A DNA stretch of 64,000 bases from G963704535 sp963704535 (GTDB lineage Bacteria > Chloroflexota > Chloroflexia > Chloroflexales > Roseiflexaceae). How positions within the stretch are numbered: position 1 is the first letter of the stretch; each line of letters begins with the position of its first letter. The notes beneath the pieces are model-generated. The model did no database searches, was not told the DNA's origin, and saw only the letters and a program-made list of their open reading frames with translations. The stretch covers positions 11,196,834 to 11,260,833 of the forward strand of contig OY969916.1 in NCBI GenBank assembly GCA_963704535.1. The letters are read 5' to 3'. Both the position numbers and the translations under genes were made by a program. Of this stretch, positions 1 through 7,568 are shown piece after piece.

Positions 1-2
1 TC

Positions 3-2414
3 ATGCACGAGCAGCACCATACCCAACTCGATGTGGAGCACATCTTCTTGGCGATGCTGCGCCAGAAAGATGGGCTGACGAGCCGGGCGCTCGATCGCCT
101 GGCCGTCGACCCGGAGATGGTCTCACAGCGGGTGGAGCGTGAGCTGGAAAAATCGCCGAAGGTCTACGGGCAATATGGCATGGGCAACCAGGTCTATATC
201 ACGCCCCGCACTCAGCGGCTGGTGAAACGCGCCGAGGAGGAGGCGGCCCGCCTCAACGACCAATATGTCGGGATCGAGCATCTCCTGATCGCGATCAGCG
301 GCGAGCGCGAAGGCGCATCGTCGCGCATCCTGAATAGCTTTGGCATCGATCAAGAGCGCGTCTATCAGGCGCTGATGGATATTCGCGGCAATCAGCGCGC
401 CGATAACCCCGGTGCCGAGGGCCGCTACGAGATCCTAAGCAAATATAGCACCGACCTGACCGATCTCGCCAAGATCGGCAAGCTCGACCCGGTGATCGGC
501 CGCGACCCGGAGATCACCCGCGTCATCCGCATCCTCTGCCGCCGCACCAAGAATAACCCGGTGCTCGTCGGCGAGACCGGCGTCGGCAAGACGGCGATCG
601 CCGAGGGCCTGGCGCAGCGGATCATCAGCGGCGATGTCCCGCTGCCGCTCAAGGATCGCAAACTGCTGGCGCTTGATCTGGCCGGCATGGTCGCTGGCTC
701 CAAGTTCCGCGGCGAGTTCGAGGAGCGCCTCAAGGCCGTGATGGACGAGGTGCGTGCGGCGCAGGGCCACATCATCCTCTTTATCGATGAGCTGCATACG
801 GTCGTCGGCGCCGGCGCGGCCGCTGGCTCGATCGACGCCTCGAATATGCTGAAGCCGGCCCTTTCCCGCGGCGATATGCAGGTGATCGGTGCGACTACTA
901 TCGACGAGTACCGTAAGCATATTGAGAAGGACGCCGCGCTCGAGCGGCGCTTCAGCCCAGTGTTCGTCGAGGAGCCGGATGTCGAAACCACCGTGGAGAT
1001 GCTGCGCGGTCTGCGCAAGCGCTACGAGGAGCACCACGCGCTGACGATCAGCGATGAGGCGATCGAGGCGGCGGCGCGGCTCTCCAGCCGCTACATCGCC
1101 GACCGCTTCCTGCCCGATAAGGCGATCGACTTGATCGACGAGGCATCAGCCAAGCTGCGTATCGATATCTACTCCATGCCGCCGGCGCTGCGCACCCAGG
1201 AGAGCGATCTGAACCGGCTGCGGCAGGAGGAGGAGGAGTCCGGCGCACGGCGCGATTACGAGCGCGCCGCCACGCTGCGAGCCCGCTACCTGGCGCTCGA
1301 AGGGGAGTTCAGCACCGCCCGCGACGCTTGGCTCAAGACCTCTAACCTCGATGAGGTGGTCGACGAGGAGGATGTCGCCGCGATCGTATCAAGCTGGACC
1401 GGCGTGCCGGTCAGTCGGATGCTTGAGACCGAGCGCGAGAAGCTGGTCGAGATGGAAGACCGCCTCCACGAGCGTGTGATCGGCCAACACGAGGCGATCG
1501 TCGCCTTGTCGGACGCGATCCGGCGCGCCCGTAGCGGCCTGAAGGATCCCCGGCGGCCGATCGGTAGCTTTATCTTCGTCGGCCCCACCGGCGTCGGCAA
1601 GACTGAGCTAGCCAAGGCACTGGCCGAGTTCCTGTTCGACAGCGAGGACGCAATGACCCGCGTCGATATGAGCGAGTTCCAGGAGCGCCATACCGTCTCG
1701 CGGCTGATCGGCGCGCCTCCTGGCTATGTCGGCTACGATGACGCCGGGCAGCTTACCGAGAGCATACGGCGGCGCCCCTACCAGGTGGTGCTGTTCGACG
1801 AGATCGAGAAGGCCCACCCGGATGTCTTCAACACGTTGCTCCAGGTGCTCGACGACGGGCGGCTGACCGATGGCCAGGGCCATACGGTGGACTTCCGCAA
1901 CACAGTGGTGATTATGACGTCGAACGTCGGCACTGAGCACGTCCGGCAGCAGGCGATCGGCTTGGTACGCCAGCACGACCGCAACGCCGAGGCAGCGGCC
2001 CGCGAGCGCGTCCAAGAGGCACTGCGGCAGGCGTTCCGGCCCGAGTTCCTGAACCGGATCGACGATATCATTGTGTTCCAGGCGCTCACTGAGAGCGAGC
2101 TGACCCAGATCGTCGAGCTGCTGGTCGCTGAGGTCGCCGAGCGGCTGCGCGATCAGGGGATGGCGCTGGAACTGGCGACGGCGGCCAAGACGCTGCTGGT
2201 GCGCGAGGGGTACAACCCGGCCTACGGCGCGCGCCCGCTACGCCGCACCGTCCAACGCCTGATCGAGACGCCACTCTCGCGCTCGCTGCTGAAAGGCGAT
2301 TACAAGGCCGGCGAGACGATCCTGGTCGATGTGGTCGACAGCCGGTTGAGCTTCAGCAAGCGTGAACTATTGGAACTGGGTGAGAAAAAGCCCGCTGAGC
2401 CGCTGGGAGCGTGA
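3..2414 (+). CDS. clpC: ClpC-type AAA+ unfoldase/chaperone, 5' end outside window
   Basis: ATP-driven unfoldase of the Clp/Hsp100 class I family, which feeds proteins to ClpP or remodels them. The product has a Clp-N repeat region (about residues 1-120), a first AAA+ domain with Walker A GETGVGKT near residue 190 and Walker B LFIDELH near 260, a short middle domain (about 390-450), and a second AAA+ domain with GPTGVGKT near 527 and LFDEIEKAH near 600. The short middle domain, with a UVR-like segment EEEESGARRDYERAATLRA, points to ClpC rather than ClpB, whose coiled-coil M domain is much longer. The first Met lies inside the Clp-N fold, so roughly 25-30 N-terminal residues are missing beyond the left edge. 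A strong hairpin follows about 100 bp downstream. No other gene in the window is co-directional and close. Confidence 0.93.
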   Translation: MHEQHHTQLDVEHIFLAMLRQKDGLTSRALDRLAVDPEMVSQRVERELEKSPKVYGQYGMGNQVYITPRTQRLVKRAEEEAARLNDQYVGIEHLLIAISGEREGASSRILNSFGIDQERVYQALMDIRGNQRADNPGAEGRYEILSKYSTDLTDLAKIGKLDPVIGRDPEITRVIRILCRRTKNNPVLVGETGVGKTAIAEGLAQRIISGDVPLPLKDRKLLALDLAGMVAGSKFRGEFEERLKAVMDEVRAAQGHIILFIDELHTVVGAGAAAGSIDASNMLKPALSRGDMQVIGATTIDEYRKHIEKDAALERRFSPVFVEEPDVETTVEMLRGLRKRYEEHHALTISDEAIEAAARLSSRYIADRFLPDKAIDLIDEASAKLRIDIYSMPPALRTQESDLNRLRQEEEESGARRDYERAATLRARYLALEGEFSTARDAWLKTSNLDEVVDEEDVAAIVSSWTGVPVSRMLETEREKLVEMEDRLHERVIGQHEAIVALSDAIRRARSGLKDPRRPIGSFIFVGPTGVGKTELAKALAEFLFDSEDAMTRVDMSEFQERHTVSRLIGAPPGYVGYDDAGQLTESIRRRPYQVVLFDEIEKAHPDVFNTLLQVLDDGRLTDGQGHTVDFRNTVVIMTSNVGTEHVRQQAIGLVRQHDRNAEAAARERVQEALRQAFRPEFLNRIDDIIVFQALTESELTQIVELLVAEVAERLRDQGMALELATAAKTLLVREGYNPAYGARPLRRTVQRLIETPLSRSLLKGDYKAGETILVDVVDSRLSFSKRELLELGEKKPAEPLGA

Positions 2415-2420
2415 GCATCG

Positions 2421-2519
2421 AGACCATCTGAAAAGGGGGAGTGTGAGGGGGAAGCCCCTCAAGAACCTCTTTCCACCACGGATCGCGAGTGATACGCGAA
2501 CCTTCTCAGACAGCTTCTA
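2421..2519. repeat. Dispersed G-rich imperfect palindrome, copy 1
   Basis: The core reads AAAAGGGGGAGTGTGAGGGG followed by AAGCCCCTCAAGAACC and ends with CTTCTCAGACAGCTTCTA. The same core and end recur near 11.06, 12.5, 17.27, 20.93 and 25.97 kb, always next to a gene end. No coding potential is apparent. Confidence 0.7.
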
Positions 2520-2559
2520 AGCGAAGGGGCGCGACCTGTCAAGGTCACGCCCCTTCGCT
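2520..2559 (+). terminator. Hairpin terminator downstream of clpC
   Basis: An 18-bp inverted repeat (arms 2520-2537 and 2542-2559, one mismatch, loop GTCA) lies about 105 bp after the clpC stop. There is no clean T-tract, so it may act as a bidirectional terminator or mRNA end-stabilising hairpin between the convergent clpC and carboxylase genes. Confidence 0.6.
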
Positions 2560-2600
2560 GCGTTTATAGGCGGCTTCTGGTTGAGCCACTCACTCAAGAT

Positions 2601-2711
2601 CTACTCGACGCTTTGCTGACTCTCTAGTTTCTCCAAGCGCTGCTGCAAGAGTGCCACCCGCTCTTCCAACTCCTTGATGCGTTTCTGTTGCGTCCTTTGC
2701 CCATTTTCCAC
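2601..2711 (-). CDS. Possible 36-aa coiled-coil peptide or gene remnant
   Basis: Reading from a GTG at 2711 gives a 36-residue Glu/Leu/Gln-rich peptide ending in RLEKLESQQSVE. The heptads KRIKELEERVALLQQRLEKL look like a genuine coiled coil rather than a chance frame. The frame stays open upstream into the antisense of the carboxylase gene, so it could be the tail of a decayed larger protein. No convincing ribosome-binding site is visible. It lies just downstream of the carboxylase stop on the same strand. Function unknown. Confidence 0.25.
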   Translation of the reverse strand: MENGQRTQQKRIKELEERVALLQQRLEKLESQQSVE

Positions 2712-2727
2712 GGCGATCTTCGCGCAC

Positions 2728-4506
2728 CTACTGCTGGTAGGTCGCCAGCACCGCGCCAGCCTCGACCACCTGACCGACTTGGGCGCGCACCTCCGCGAGC
2801 GTGCCGCTGTGGGGCGCGGTGATCTCGTTCTCCATCTTCATCGCCTCGATGATAAACAGCACCGCGCCGGCCTCGACCTCCTGACCAGGGGTAGCTTTCA
2901 CGCTGACGAGCGCCCCCTGGATCGAGCTGACCACCCCATCGACCGGGGCTCCCTGCCGCGCGCCAGCCTTCCGCCGTGGTGCGGGGGTGCCGGCACGCTC
3001 ACGCGTGGGCGCCCCGTTCTGCTGGCGGGCGCCGGCCTCCGCGACGCGCACGTCGAAGCGCCGCCCGTTGACCTCGACCACGAAGGTGCGTGGCGCCACG
3101 ATCGCATCGGTCTCCTGGGCAGCGGCCCCCGGCTCTGGGGTTTCGATTCGCAGGCGCTTGAGATCGTCGCCCAGGTGCTGTGGGATGAAGTTCACTGTCA
3201 CATTGCCGCTGGCAAAGGCCGGGTGCGCCAGCGCAAGCTGGTGAAACGGGATCGTCGTGGTCAGGCCGGCGACCCGGTAATCGGCCAGGGCGCGCTGCAT
3301 CCTGGCGATCGCCTCGTCGCGGTCGGCGCCCCAGGCGACCAGCTTGGCGATCAGCGAGTCGTAGTATTGCGGGATGCTGTAGCCGACTCGTACCCCGCTG
3401 TCCACCCGCACGCCGAACCCGCTGGGCTCCTGGTACTCGGCGAGCGTGCCGAGCGCCGGGCGAAAGCCAGCCGATGGATCTTCGGCGTTGATGCGGCACT
3501 CGATCGCATGGCCGCGCCAGGTCACCTGTTCCTGCGTCAGCCACAGTGGCTCGCCTTGGGCGATGCGTAGTTGCGCGCGCACCAAGTCGATCCCGGTGAC
3601 CATCTCGGTGACGGTGTGCTCGACCTGGATGCGGGTGTTCATCTCAAGAAAGTAGAACTGGCCATCCTGAAACAGGAACTCCAGCGTGCCGGCCCCGACA
3701 TAGCCGACCGAGCGGGCCAGGGCGACGGCCGCATCGCCCATCTGACGCCGCAGCGCCGGCGTGAGCACGGGCGCGGGACACTCCTCGATCAGTTTCTGGT
3801 GGCGCCGCTGTACTGAGCAGTCGCGCTCGCCCAGGTGGAGCACGTGGCCGTGCGTGTCGGCGAGGATCTGGATCTCGATATGGTGCGGGTTGGCGAGATA
3901 CTTCTCGACATAGAGCTGCGGATTCTTAAAGGCAGCCTCGGCCTCGCGACGGGCGCCCTCGAACCCGGCGGCCACTTCGTCCGGCCTGCCGACGACCCGT
4001 AGGCCCCGACCGCCGCCGCCGCCCACCGCCTTGATCGCGACCGGGTAGCCATATTCGTCGGCCAGCGCGCACACGGCCTCGGGTGTCTCGACCGGCTCCA
4101 GGGCGCCGGGCACCACTGGGAGGCCGGCGGCGGTGGCCTCGCGCCGCGCGGCGACTTTGCCGCCCATCCGCTCCATAGCCTCGGCGGACGGCCCCACGAA
4201 GACCAGCCCGGCCTCGGCGCAGGCCCGCGCGAAGGCGGCGTTCTCGGCCAGGAACCCATAGCCGGGGTGAACCGCGCCGGCCCCAGCCTCCCTGGCGGCG
4301 GCGACGATGCGACCGATGTCGAGGTAGCTCTGGGCCGCCGGCGGGGGGCCGATCAGGTAGGCGGCATCGGCGTAGGCGACGTGCGGAGCGTCGCGGTCGG
4401 CCTCGCTGTAGACGGCGACGGTGCGCAGCCCCAACTCTCGGCAAGCACGCATCACCCGCAGCGCGATCTCGCCGCGGTTGGCGATCAGGACGGTGTCAAA
4501 CTTCAT
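2728..4506 (-). CDS. accC: Biotin carboxylase-BCCP fusion (acetyl/propionyl-CoA carboxylase alpha subunit)
   Basis: ATP-dependent carboxylation of biotin, the first half-reaction of an acyl-CoA carboxylase. The 592-residue product starts MKFDTVLIANRGEIA, the standard biotin-carboxylase N-terminus. It has an ATP-grasp domain with glycine loop VGGGGGRGL and the EMNTRIQVEH catalytic signature (Arg and Glu of the active site). A linker rich in Ala/Arg/Gly leads to a C-terminal biotinyl domain whose EAMKMEN motif places the biotinylated Lys near residue 557. The open frame continues 20 codons upstream, but those codons are a CGCAACA-type repeat, so ATG 4506 was chosen. Such alpha subunits need a separate carboxyltransferase, which is not in this window. 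A small gene immediately upstream on the same strand is probably co-transcribed. Confidence 0.93.
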   Translation of the reverse strand: MKFDTVLIANRGEIALRVMRACRELGLRTVAVYSEADRDAPHVAYADAAYLIGPPPAAQSYLDIGRIVAAAREAGAGAVHPGYGFLAENAAFARACAEAGLVFVGPSAEAMERMGGKVAARREATAAGLPVVPGALEPVETPEAVCALADEYGYPVAIKAVGGGGGRGLRVVGRPDEVAAGFEGARREAEAAFKNPQLYVEKYLANPHHIEIQILADTHGHVLHLGERDCSVQRRHQKLIEECPAPVLTPALRRQMGDAAVALARSVGYVGAGTLEFLFQDGQFYFLEMNTRIQVEHTVTEMVTGIDLVRAQLRIAQGEPLWLTQEQVTWRGHAIECRINAEDPSAGFRPALGTLAEYQEPSGFGVRVDSGVRVGYSIPQYYDSLIAKLVAWGADRDEAIARMQRALADYRVAGLTTTIPFHQLALAHPAFASGNVTVNFIPQHLGDDLKRLRIETPEPGAAAQETDAIVAPRTFVVEVNGRRFDVRVAEAGARQQNGAPTRERAGTPAPRRKAGARQGAPVDGVVSSIQGALVSVKATPGQEVEAGAVLFIIEAMKMENEITAPHSGTLAEVRAQVGQVVEAGAVLATYQQ

Positions 4507-4572
4507 TGTTGCGTGTTGCGTATTGCGTGTTACGTGAGAAAAGGCGCAACACGTAACACGCACCACGTACTA
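4507..4572. repeat. CGCAACA/TGTTGCG short-repeat leader
   Basis: Several degenerate copies of TGTTGCGTATTGCGTG and of the reverse form GCAACACGTAACACGC occupy the whole gap in front of accC. The same motif in the other orientation fills the leader of the sugar-binding lipoprotein near 19.5 kb, so this is a dispersed leader-type repeat. Confidence 0.7.
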
Positions 4573-4583
4573 TAGATTCGTTG

Positions 4584-4841
4584 TCATAAGCCGACGATGC
4601 CATAAGTCCAGCCGACGACGCGACTGGCGCGCTCGACAGTGCCCCACCGCGCGACCTGGTGCCCTGGCGTGGGCGGCTGCCCTTGTGCGGCAAGCGCGGC
4701 GGCGGTGCTCCACGCCGTGCGGCCCGAAGGGGCCATCGGATCGCCGCTCTGGTCCTGGTCGATATAGCAGCGCACGGCGGCAAGCGTGGCCGCGACCATC
4801 TGGTCGTCGATTGGCGGCTGGTCTGGTTGCATGCCCTGCAT
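4584..4841 (-). CDS. Small carboxylase-associated protein (85 aa)
   Basis: An 85-residue protein on the same strand directly upstream of accC, with only a repeat between them. It begins MQGMQPDQPPIDDQMVAATL and has one amphipathic helix (about residues 15-30) followed by a Pro/Gln-rich stretch and a Trp-containing tail. Small proteins with a single 'aaV..Y...' helix next to biotin carboxylase genes are common as gamma/epsilon-type accessory subunits of acyl-CoA carboxylases. Helix position and neighbourhood fit that role, but no family signature is decisive. A start at the second or third Met is possible. Confidence 0.55.
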   Translation of the reverse strand: MQGMQPDQPPIDDQMVAATLAAVRCYIDQDQSGDPMAPSGRTAWSTAAALAAQGQPPTPGHQVARWGTVERASRVVGWTYGIVGL

Positions 4842-4918
4842 TATACTGCATCTTCGCCGCCCATTTTCAGTGCAGCCCTACCGAAGGCTGACGACTCGCG
4901 GCAATGCAGGGGTTATGC

Positions 4919-4924
4919 TATACT
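4919..4924 (+). promoter_or_regulatory. Candidate -10 box for the ytxH-like operon
   Basis: TATACT lies 28 bp before the start codon, in a short AT-richer stretch of otherwise GC-rich sequence. No good -35 box is visible. A perfect AGGAGG Shine-Dalgarno at 4937-4942 precedes the ATG. Confidence 0.35.
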
Positions 4925-4946
4925 CCGTGACACAATAGGAGGTTAT

Positions 4947-5228
4947 ATGAACGAACCACAGGACGATTGGCTCTTCTTCGCGGGGCTGCTGGTCGGCGCG
5001 GTCGCCGGCGGGATGGCGGCAGCGCTGCTGGCGCCTCATAGCGGCATCGAGACGCGCGAGCAAGTGGTGGAGCGTGGCCTGGAGCTGAAGAATCGCGCCG
5101 AGGATGTCGTCCAGCGCGCGCAGTTGGTCGCCAGCGAGACGGTCGCGAAGGTCCAGACGGCCGCGCACGAGATGCTCGGCCAGCATCAGCCCGCCGGAGA
5201 CACTGCCGCTGAAGGCAAGGGGATCTGA
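4947..5228 (+). CDS. YtxH-like membrane protein (93 aa)
   Basis: Starts MNEPQDDWLFFAGLLVGAVAGG. It has one glycine/alanine-rich transmembrane helix (about residues 10-30) ending in LLAPHSG, the hallmark of YtxH/GvpP-like proteins, followed by a charged amphipathic helical tail with regular Val/Ala spacing. The open frame extends far upstream, but AGGAGG four bases before ATG 4947 fixes the start. The gene overlaps the next one by one base (TGATG), so the two are probably translationally coupled. The family is linked to envelope stress in other bacteria, but the molecular role is unknown. Confidence 0.75.
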   Translation: MNEPQDDWLFFAGLLVGAVAGGMAAALLAPHSGIETREQVVERGLELKNRAEDVVQRAQLVASETVAKVQTAAHEMLGQHQPAGDTAAEGKGI

Positions 5229-5365
5229 TGCGGCTGCGCTACTTTCTGCTTGGGCTAGTGGTGGGCCTGGTGCTTGCTCCCGCCAGCGGCCACGAAACCT
5301 GGCGAACTCTGCGTAACCGGCTCGCGGCGGCGCTCGACGCGGCGCTGCGGGTCGGCATGCGATAA
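5228..5365 (+). CDS. Small YtxH-like single-helix membrane protein (45 aa)
   Basis: The start codon overlaps the stop of the preceding gene. The product MRLRYFLLGLVVGLVLAPAS... is one transmembrane helix ending in the same APASG turn as its neighbour, then a short basic amphipathic helix with TWRTLRNRL. It resembles a shortened YtxH paralogue, and the two may work together in the membrane. It is supported by coupling, hydrophobic pattern and a clear stop. Confidence 0.6.
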   Translation: MRLRYFLLGLVVGLVLAPASGHETWRTLRNRLAAALDAALRVGMR

Positions 5366-5472
5366 GCAGCCACGTCTCGTCGAATCTGCCCGGCGCGCGT
5401 GGCCTGGAAATTGCTGCGCTGGACGCCTAGAGCTCTAACATGGCTCTAATGCCGGCCCCGAACCGCCAGTGT

Positions 5473-5478
5473 TATAAT
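5473..5478 (+). promoter_or_regulatory. Candidate -10 box (TATAAT) for the YugP-like gene
   Basis: A perfect TATAAT sits 41 bp before the chosen ATG, with no recognisable -35 at the right distance. A strong Shine-Dalgarno GAGGAGGA follows at about 5506-5512. Confidence 0.45.
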
Positions 5479-5518
5479 TGGGGCAGGTTTGGTGGAGATT
5501 CGCCGAGGAGGAATCGAG

Positions 5519-6238
5519 ATGTTCCCTTTCTTTTTTGATCCGCGCTATTTCATGTTTATGCTGCCACCGTTGCTTCTGGCGCTGTTTGCCCAGTGGCGCG
5601 TGTCGTCAACCTATAAAAAGTACTCGCAGGTTCGCAATGTTCAGGGGCTCACGGGCGCCGATGTGGCACGCGTGCTGATGCGCAATGAGGGCCTTGACTA
5701 CGTCGGCGTCGAGGTGATTCCCGGCGACCTGACCGATCACTACGACCCGCGCGGCAAGGTCATGCGGCTCTCAGCCGGCTCGGCGCAGGTTCCCTCGGTC
5801 GCCGCAATGGCGGTCGTGGCGCACGAGCTAGGGCACGCCGTGCAGGACAAGCAGGGCTACTTCTGGCTCCAGCTTCGCTCCGGCATCGTAGGCATCGCCA
5901 ATATCGGCTCACAGCTCGGCACCGTCCTAATCTTCATCGGCATCATTCTGCTGTCGATGCGGAGCCGCATTGGCGATGACATCGCCATCGTCGGCGTGAT
6001 CTTGATGAGCGCCGCAGTCATCTTCGCAATCGTGACGCTGCCGGTCGAGTTCAACGCCAGCTCCCGTGCCCGCGAGATGCTGGCGCGCAATGGCCTGGTG
6101 ACGGCGCAGGAGGCCGATGGTGTACGGGCTATGTTGAACGCAGCGGCGCTGACCTATGTCGCGGGCGCGGCGCAGGCGGTGGCGCAGTTGCTCTACTGGG
6201 GACTGGCGATCGCCGGTATGAGTCGCAGTGATGATTGA
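5519..6238 (+). CDS. Zinc-dependent membrane peptidase, YugP family (Zn_peptidase_2)
   Basis: A 239-residue membrane protein beginning MFPFFFDPRYFMFMLPPLLL. An N-terminal transmembrane helix is followed by a segment ending in the zinc-binding HELGH motif (AVVAHELGHAVQDKQGYF), preceded by LTDHYDPRGKVMRLS, and then three more hydrophobic helices. A conserved LPVEFNASSRA segment near residue 175 also fits the YugP/DUF family of predicted membrane metallopeptidases, which is usually 225-240 residues. A GAGGAGG ribosome site places the start at 5519 rather than ten codons earlier. The substrate is unknown. A small membrane protein follows 14 bp downstream. Confidence 0.9.
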   Translation: MFPFFFDPRYFMFMLPPLLLALFAQWRVSSTYKKYSQVRNVQGLTGADVARVLMRNEGLDYVGVEVIPGDLTDHYDPRGKVMRLSAGSAQVPSVAAMAVVAHELGHAVQDKQGYFWLQLRSGIVGIANIGSQLGTVLIFIGIILLSMRSRIGDDIAIVGVILMSAAVIFAIVTLPVEFNASSRAREMLARNGLVTAQEADGVRAMLNAAALTYVAGAAQAVAQLLYWGLAIAGMSRSDD

Positions 6239-6252
6239 GGAGTGAGGTGTCG

Positions 6253-6387
6253 ATGAACGATGATATGAAGCGCAGGCTGCTCTACGGCCTGTTGAGCCTG
6301 GTGTTGAGCGCGCTGGCGACCCGCCTGGCGCTCTTCCTCACGAATAAGATACTGGGCGAGTCGGAGGAGAATTTGCTTACCGACTAA
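6253..6387 (+). CDS. Small membrane protein (44 aa)
   Basis: A 44-residue product, MNDDMKRRLLYGLLSLVLSALATRL..., with one hydrophobic helix after a basic start and an acidic tail ESEENLLTD. It lies 14 bp after the peptidase gene, followed by a perfect terminator hairpin, so it is probably the last gene of that operon. No family is recognised. Positive-inside topology puts the acidic tail outside. Confidence 0.5.
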   Translation: MNDDMKRRLLYGLLSLVLSALATRLALFLTNKILGESEENLLTD

Positions 6388-6413
6388 TGGTGGATCGGTC
6401 AGGCCGGATGGCA

Positions 6414-6447
6414 CAGGCGGGGGCGCTCAGTTGAGCGCCCCCGCCTG
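6414..6447. terminator. Perfect 16-bp hairpin terminator, bidirectional
   Basis: The arms CAGGCGGGGGCGCTCA and its exact complement are separated by two bases and followed on the plus strand by TTGTTTTGTCTTT. It separates the YugP operon from a convergent minus-strand gene, so it probably serves both. Confidence 0.88.
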
Positions 6448-6470
6448 TTGTTTTGTCTTTGTAATGTGGG

Positions 6471-7115
6471 TTACTCTTTTAGCAGTTGTGGATGAACGTA
6501 GACACTCTGGGCGATCTGTTCGAGATCGTCGATCGCCACTGCCCCCCAGCTTGGGCTCGCCGCGTGTTGTACAAAGAGCGAGACCGCCGGCAGTTCCGTC
6601 CCGTCAGAGCCCAGATAGGTGCTGACGACGCCGGTGCGTATAATGGATGGATCGTCGACGAAGATCGCGTTGACGATTTTGGCCATCGCCGTTTTGGTGT
6701 CCTGCACCAGGAGTGCGTTGCCGCCAGTTCGCGAGATCGGCATCGTGACGATGACGACGCGGCCTTTGTCGGTATCCACAAGCTTGATCCCCCACTTCCC
6801 ATAGACCTGCCCCTGACCTGGCCCTGCCGATGACAGCACAGCTTGTTGGGCAACCTGGAGGTAGTGTGCTTCCAGGTCGCTCTGCACCGCAGTCATGGTT
6901 GGTTGAGGTTGGGCTGTCGCCTGCGTGCTGGCCAGGCGCACCGCTCCAGCCGTTGTGGGAACGGCGCTGCTGGAGCGAACGGTGGGCTCTTGCGCTGAAG
7001 GCAACGGCGTGCTGCTGGTGCTCCAAAGAAAGGCTACCAGGAGCAGGGCCGCAGCGGCAGCCCCAACTCTGAGCGCGAGAGGGATACGACGAAGTGATGA
7101 AACAAGATACTGCAT
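6471..7115 (-). CDS. Membrane-anchored or secreted hypothetical protein (214 aa)
   Basis: From ATG 7115 the product starts MQYLVSSLRRIPLALRVGAA. A basic stretch and a transmembrane/signal helix (AALLLVAFLW) are followed by a Ser/Thr/Pro/Gln-rich spacer to about residue 75 and then a compact C-terminal domain (about 85-214) containing YGKWGIKLVDTDKGRVVIV and GSDGTELPAVSLFV. The architecture suggests an extracytoplasmic domain tethered by a flexible linker. An alternative ATG 16 codons upstream (7163) exists but would bury the signal. No family is recognised. Confidence 0.65.
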   Translation of the reverse strand: MQYLVSSLRRIPLALRVGAAAAALLLVAFLWSTSSTPLPSAQEPTVRSSSAVPTTAGAVRLASTQATAQPQPTMTAVQSDLEAHYLQVAQQAVLSSAGPGQGQVYGKWGIKLVDTDKGRVVIVTMPISRTGGNALLVQDTKTAMAKIVNAIFVDDPSIIRTGVVSTYLGSDGTELPAVSLFVQHAASPSWGAVAIDDLEQIAQSVYVHPQLLKE

Positions 7116-7163
7116 AGCACAATCCCCGATCGTTCTGCCTTTTGTGAAGTGCCGTTCAATCAC

Positions 7164-7568
7164 GCGATCGGCCCTCCCATTGTATCCAGTTAACCGACTA
7201 ATTCAAGCGGTCCTTCCCAAAAGAAGGACCAAAGGACTACAGGCGGCTGTTCGATAAACCCTACTAGTGTAGTACAATCATCCCAACTCTTTATAAGTCT
7301 TTATCGCTCCACAATGCACTACTACGTCGAAGCAGAAAGGAGCTTGCCTCTATCATCACTGGTGATATAGCCGCGCATTTGTCTTTCGGGCAAATGCCGG
7401 TTTGCTATGCCCCCAGGTAGTTTCCCTTTTCTTCCCACAACTAAATATCGCTTTGCTGTGTCGAGTGGAGCGTTCCACAGAACGACCCCTACGACCAGAC
7501 ATCCCTGCCCACCGCAATGCCTGGTATTGCGCGTCCTTGCACTACATTTACAAAGGGAGAGCAACTGT
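7164..7568. other. Intergenic leader between divergent genes
   Basis: No believable gene lies here. It carries the divergent upstream regions of the secreted hypothetical and the large surface protein, a TTTATAAG box near 7291, and a compact two-stage hairpin at 7361-7411. The frame of the surface protein is open from 7407, but that part has no signal peptide and low coding quality. Confidence 0.5.
7361..7411 (+). promoter_or_regulatory. Structured 5' leader hairpin upstream of the surface-protein gene
   Basis: An inner hairpin GCATTTG (7375-7381)/CAAATGC (7391-7397) with a TCTTTCGGG loop is enclosed by a second stem, ATAGC (7367-7371)/GCTAT (7404-7408), with GGTGAT and GCCCCC flanks. It lies about 160 bp before the start codon of the 1140-aa surface protein. 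The nested stems suggest an RNA element such as a riboswitch or leader, but no known class could be matched by eye. Confidence 0.35.

Noticed and set aside
2674..3570. 298-aa plus-strand ORF opposite accC
   Set aside because: High-GC antisense shadow without domain signals. The minus strand encodes complete biotin carboxylase and biotinyl motifs.
4507..4566. Upstream start at 4566 for the biotin carboxylase
   Set aside because: The added residues translate a CGCAACA repeat; MKFDTVLIANRGEIA is the family N-terminus.
7361..7411. Cyclic-di-GMP (GEMM) riboswitch
   Set aside because: A GCAAACC word is present on the opposite strand, but the GGGACGCAAAGCC block and second helix of that class are absent.
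7407..7568. Earlier start at 7407 for the surface protein
   Set aside because: The extra 54 codons have no signal peptide and overlap the structured leader, whereas ATG 7569 has a ribosome site and a clear signal peptide.
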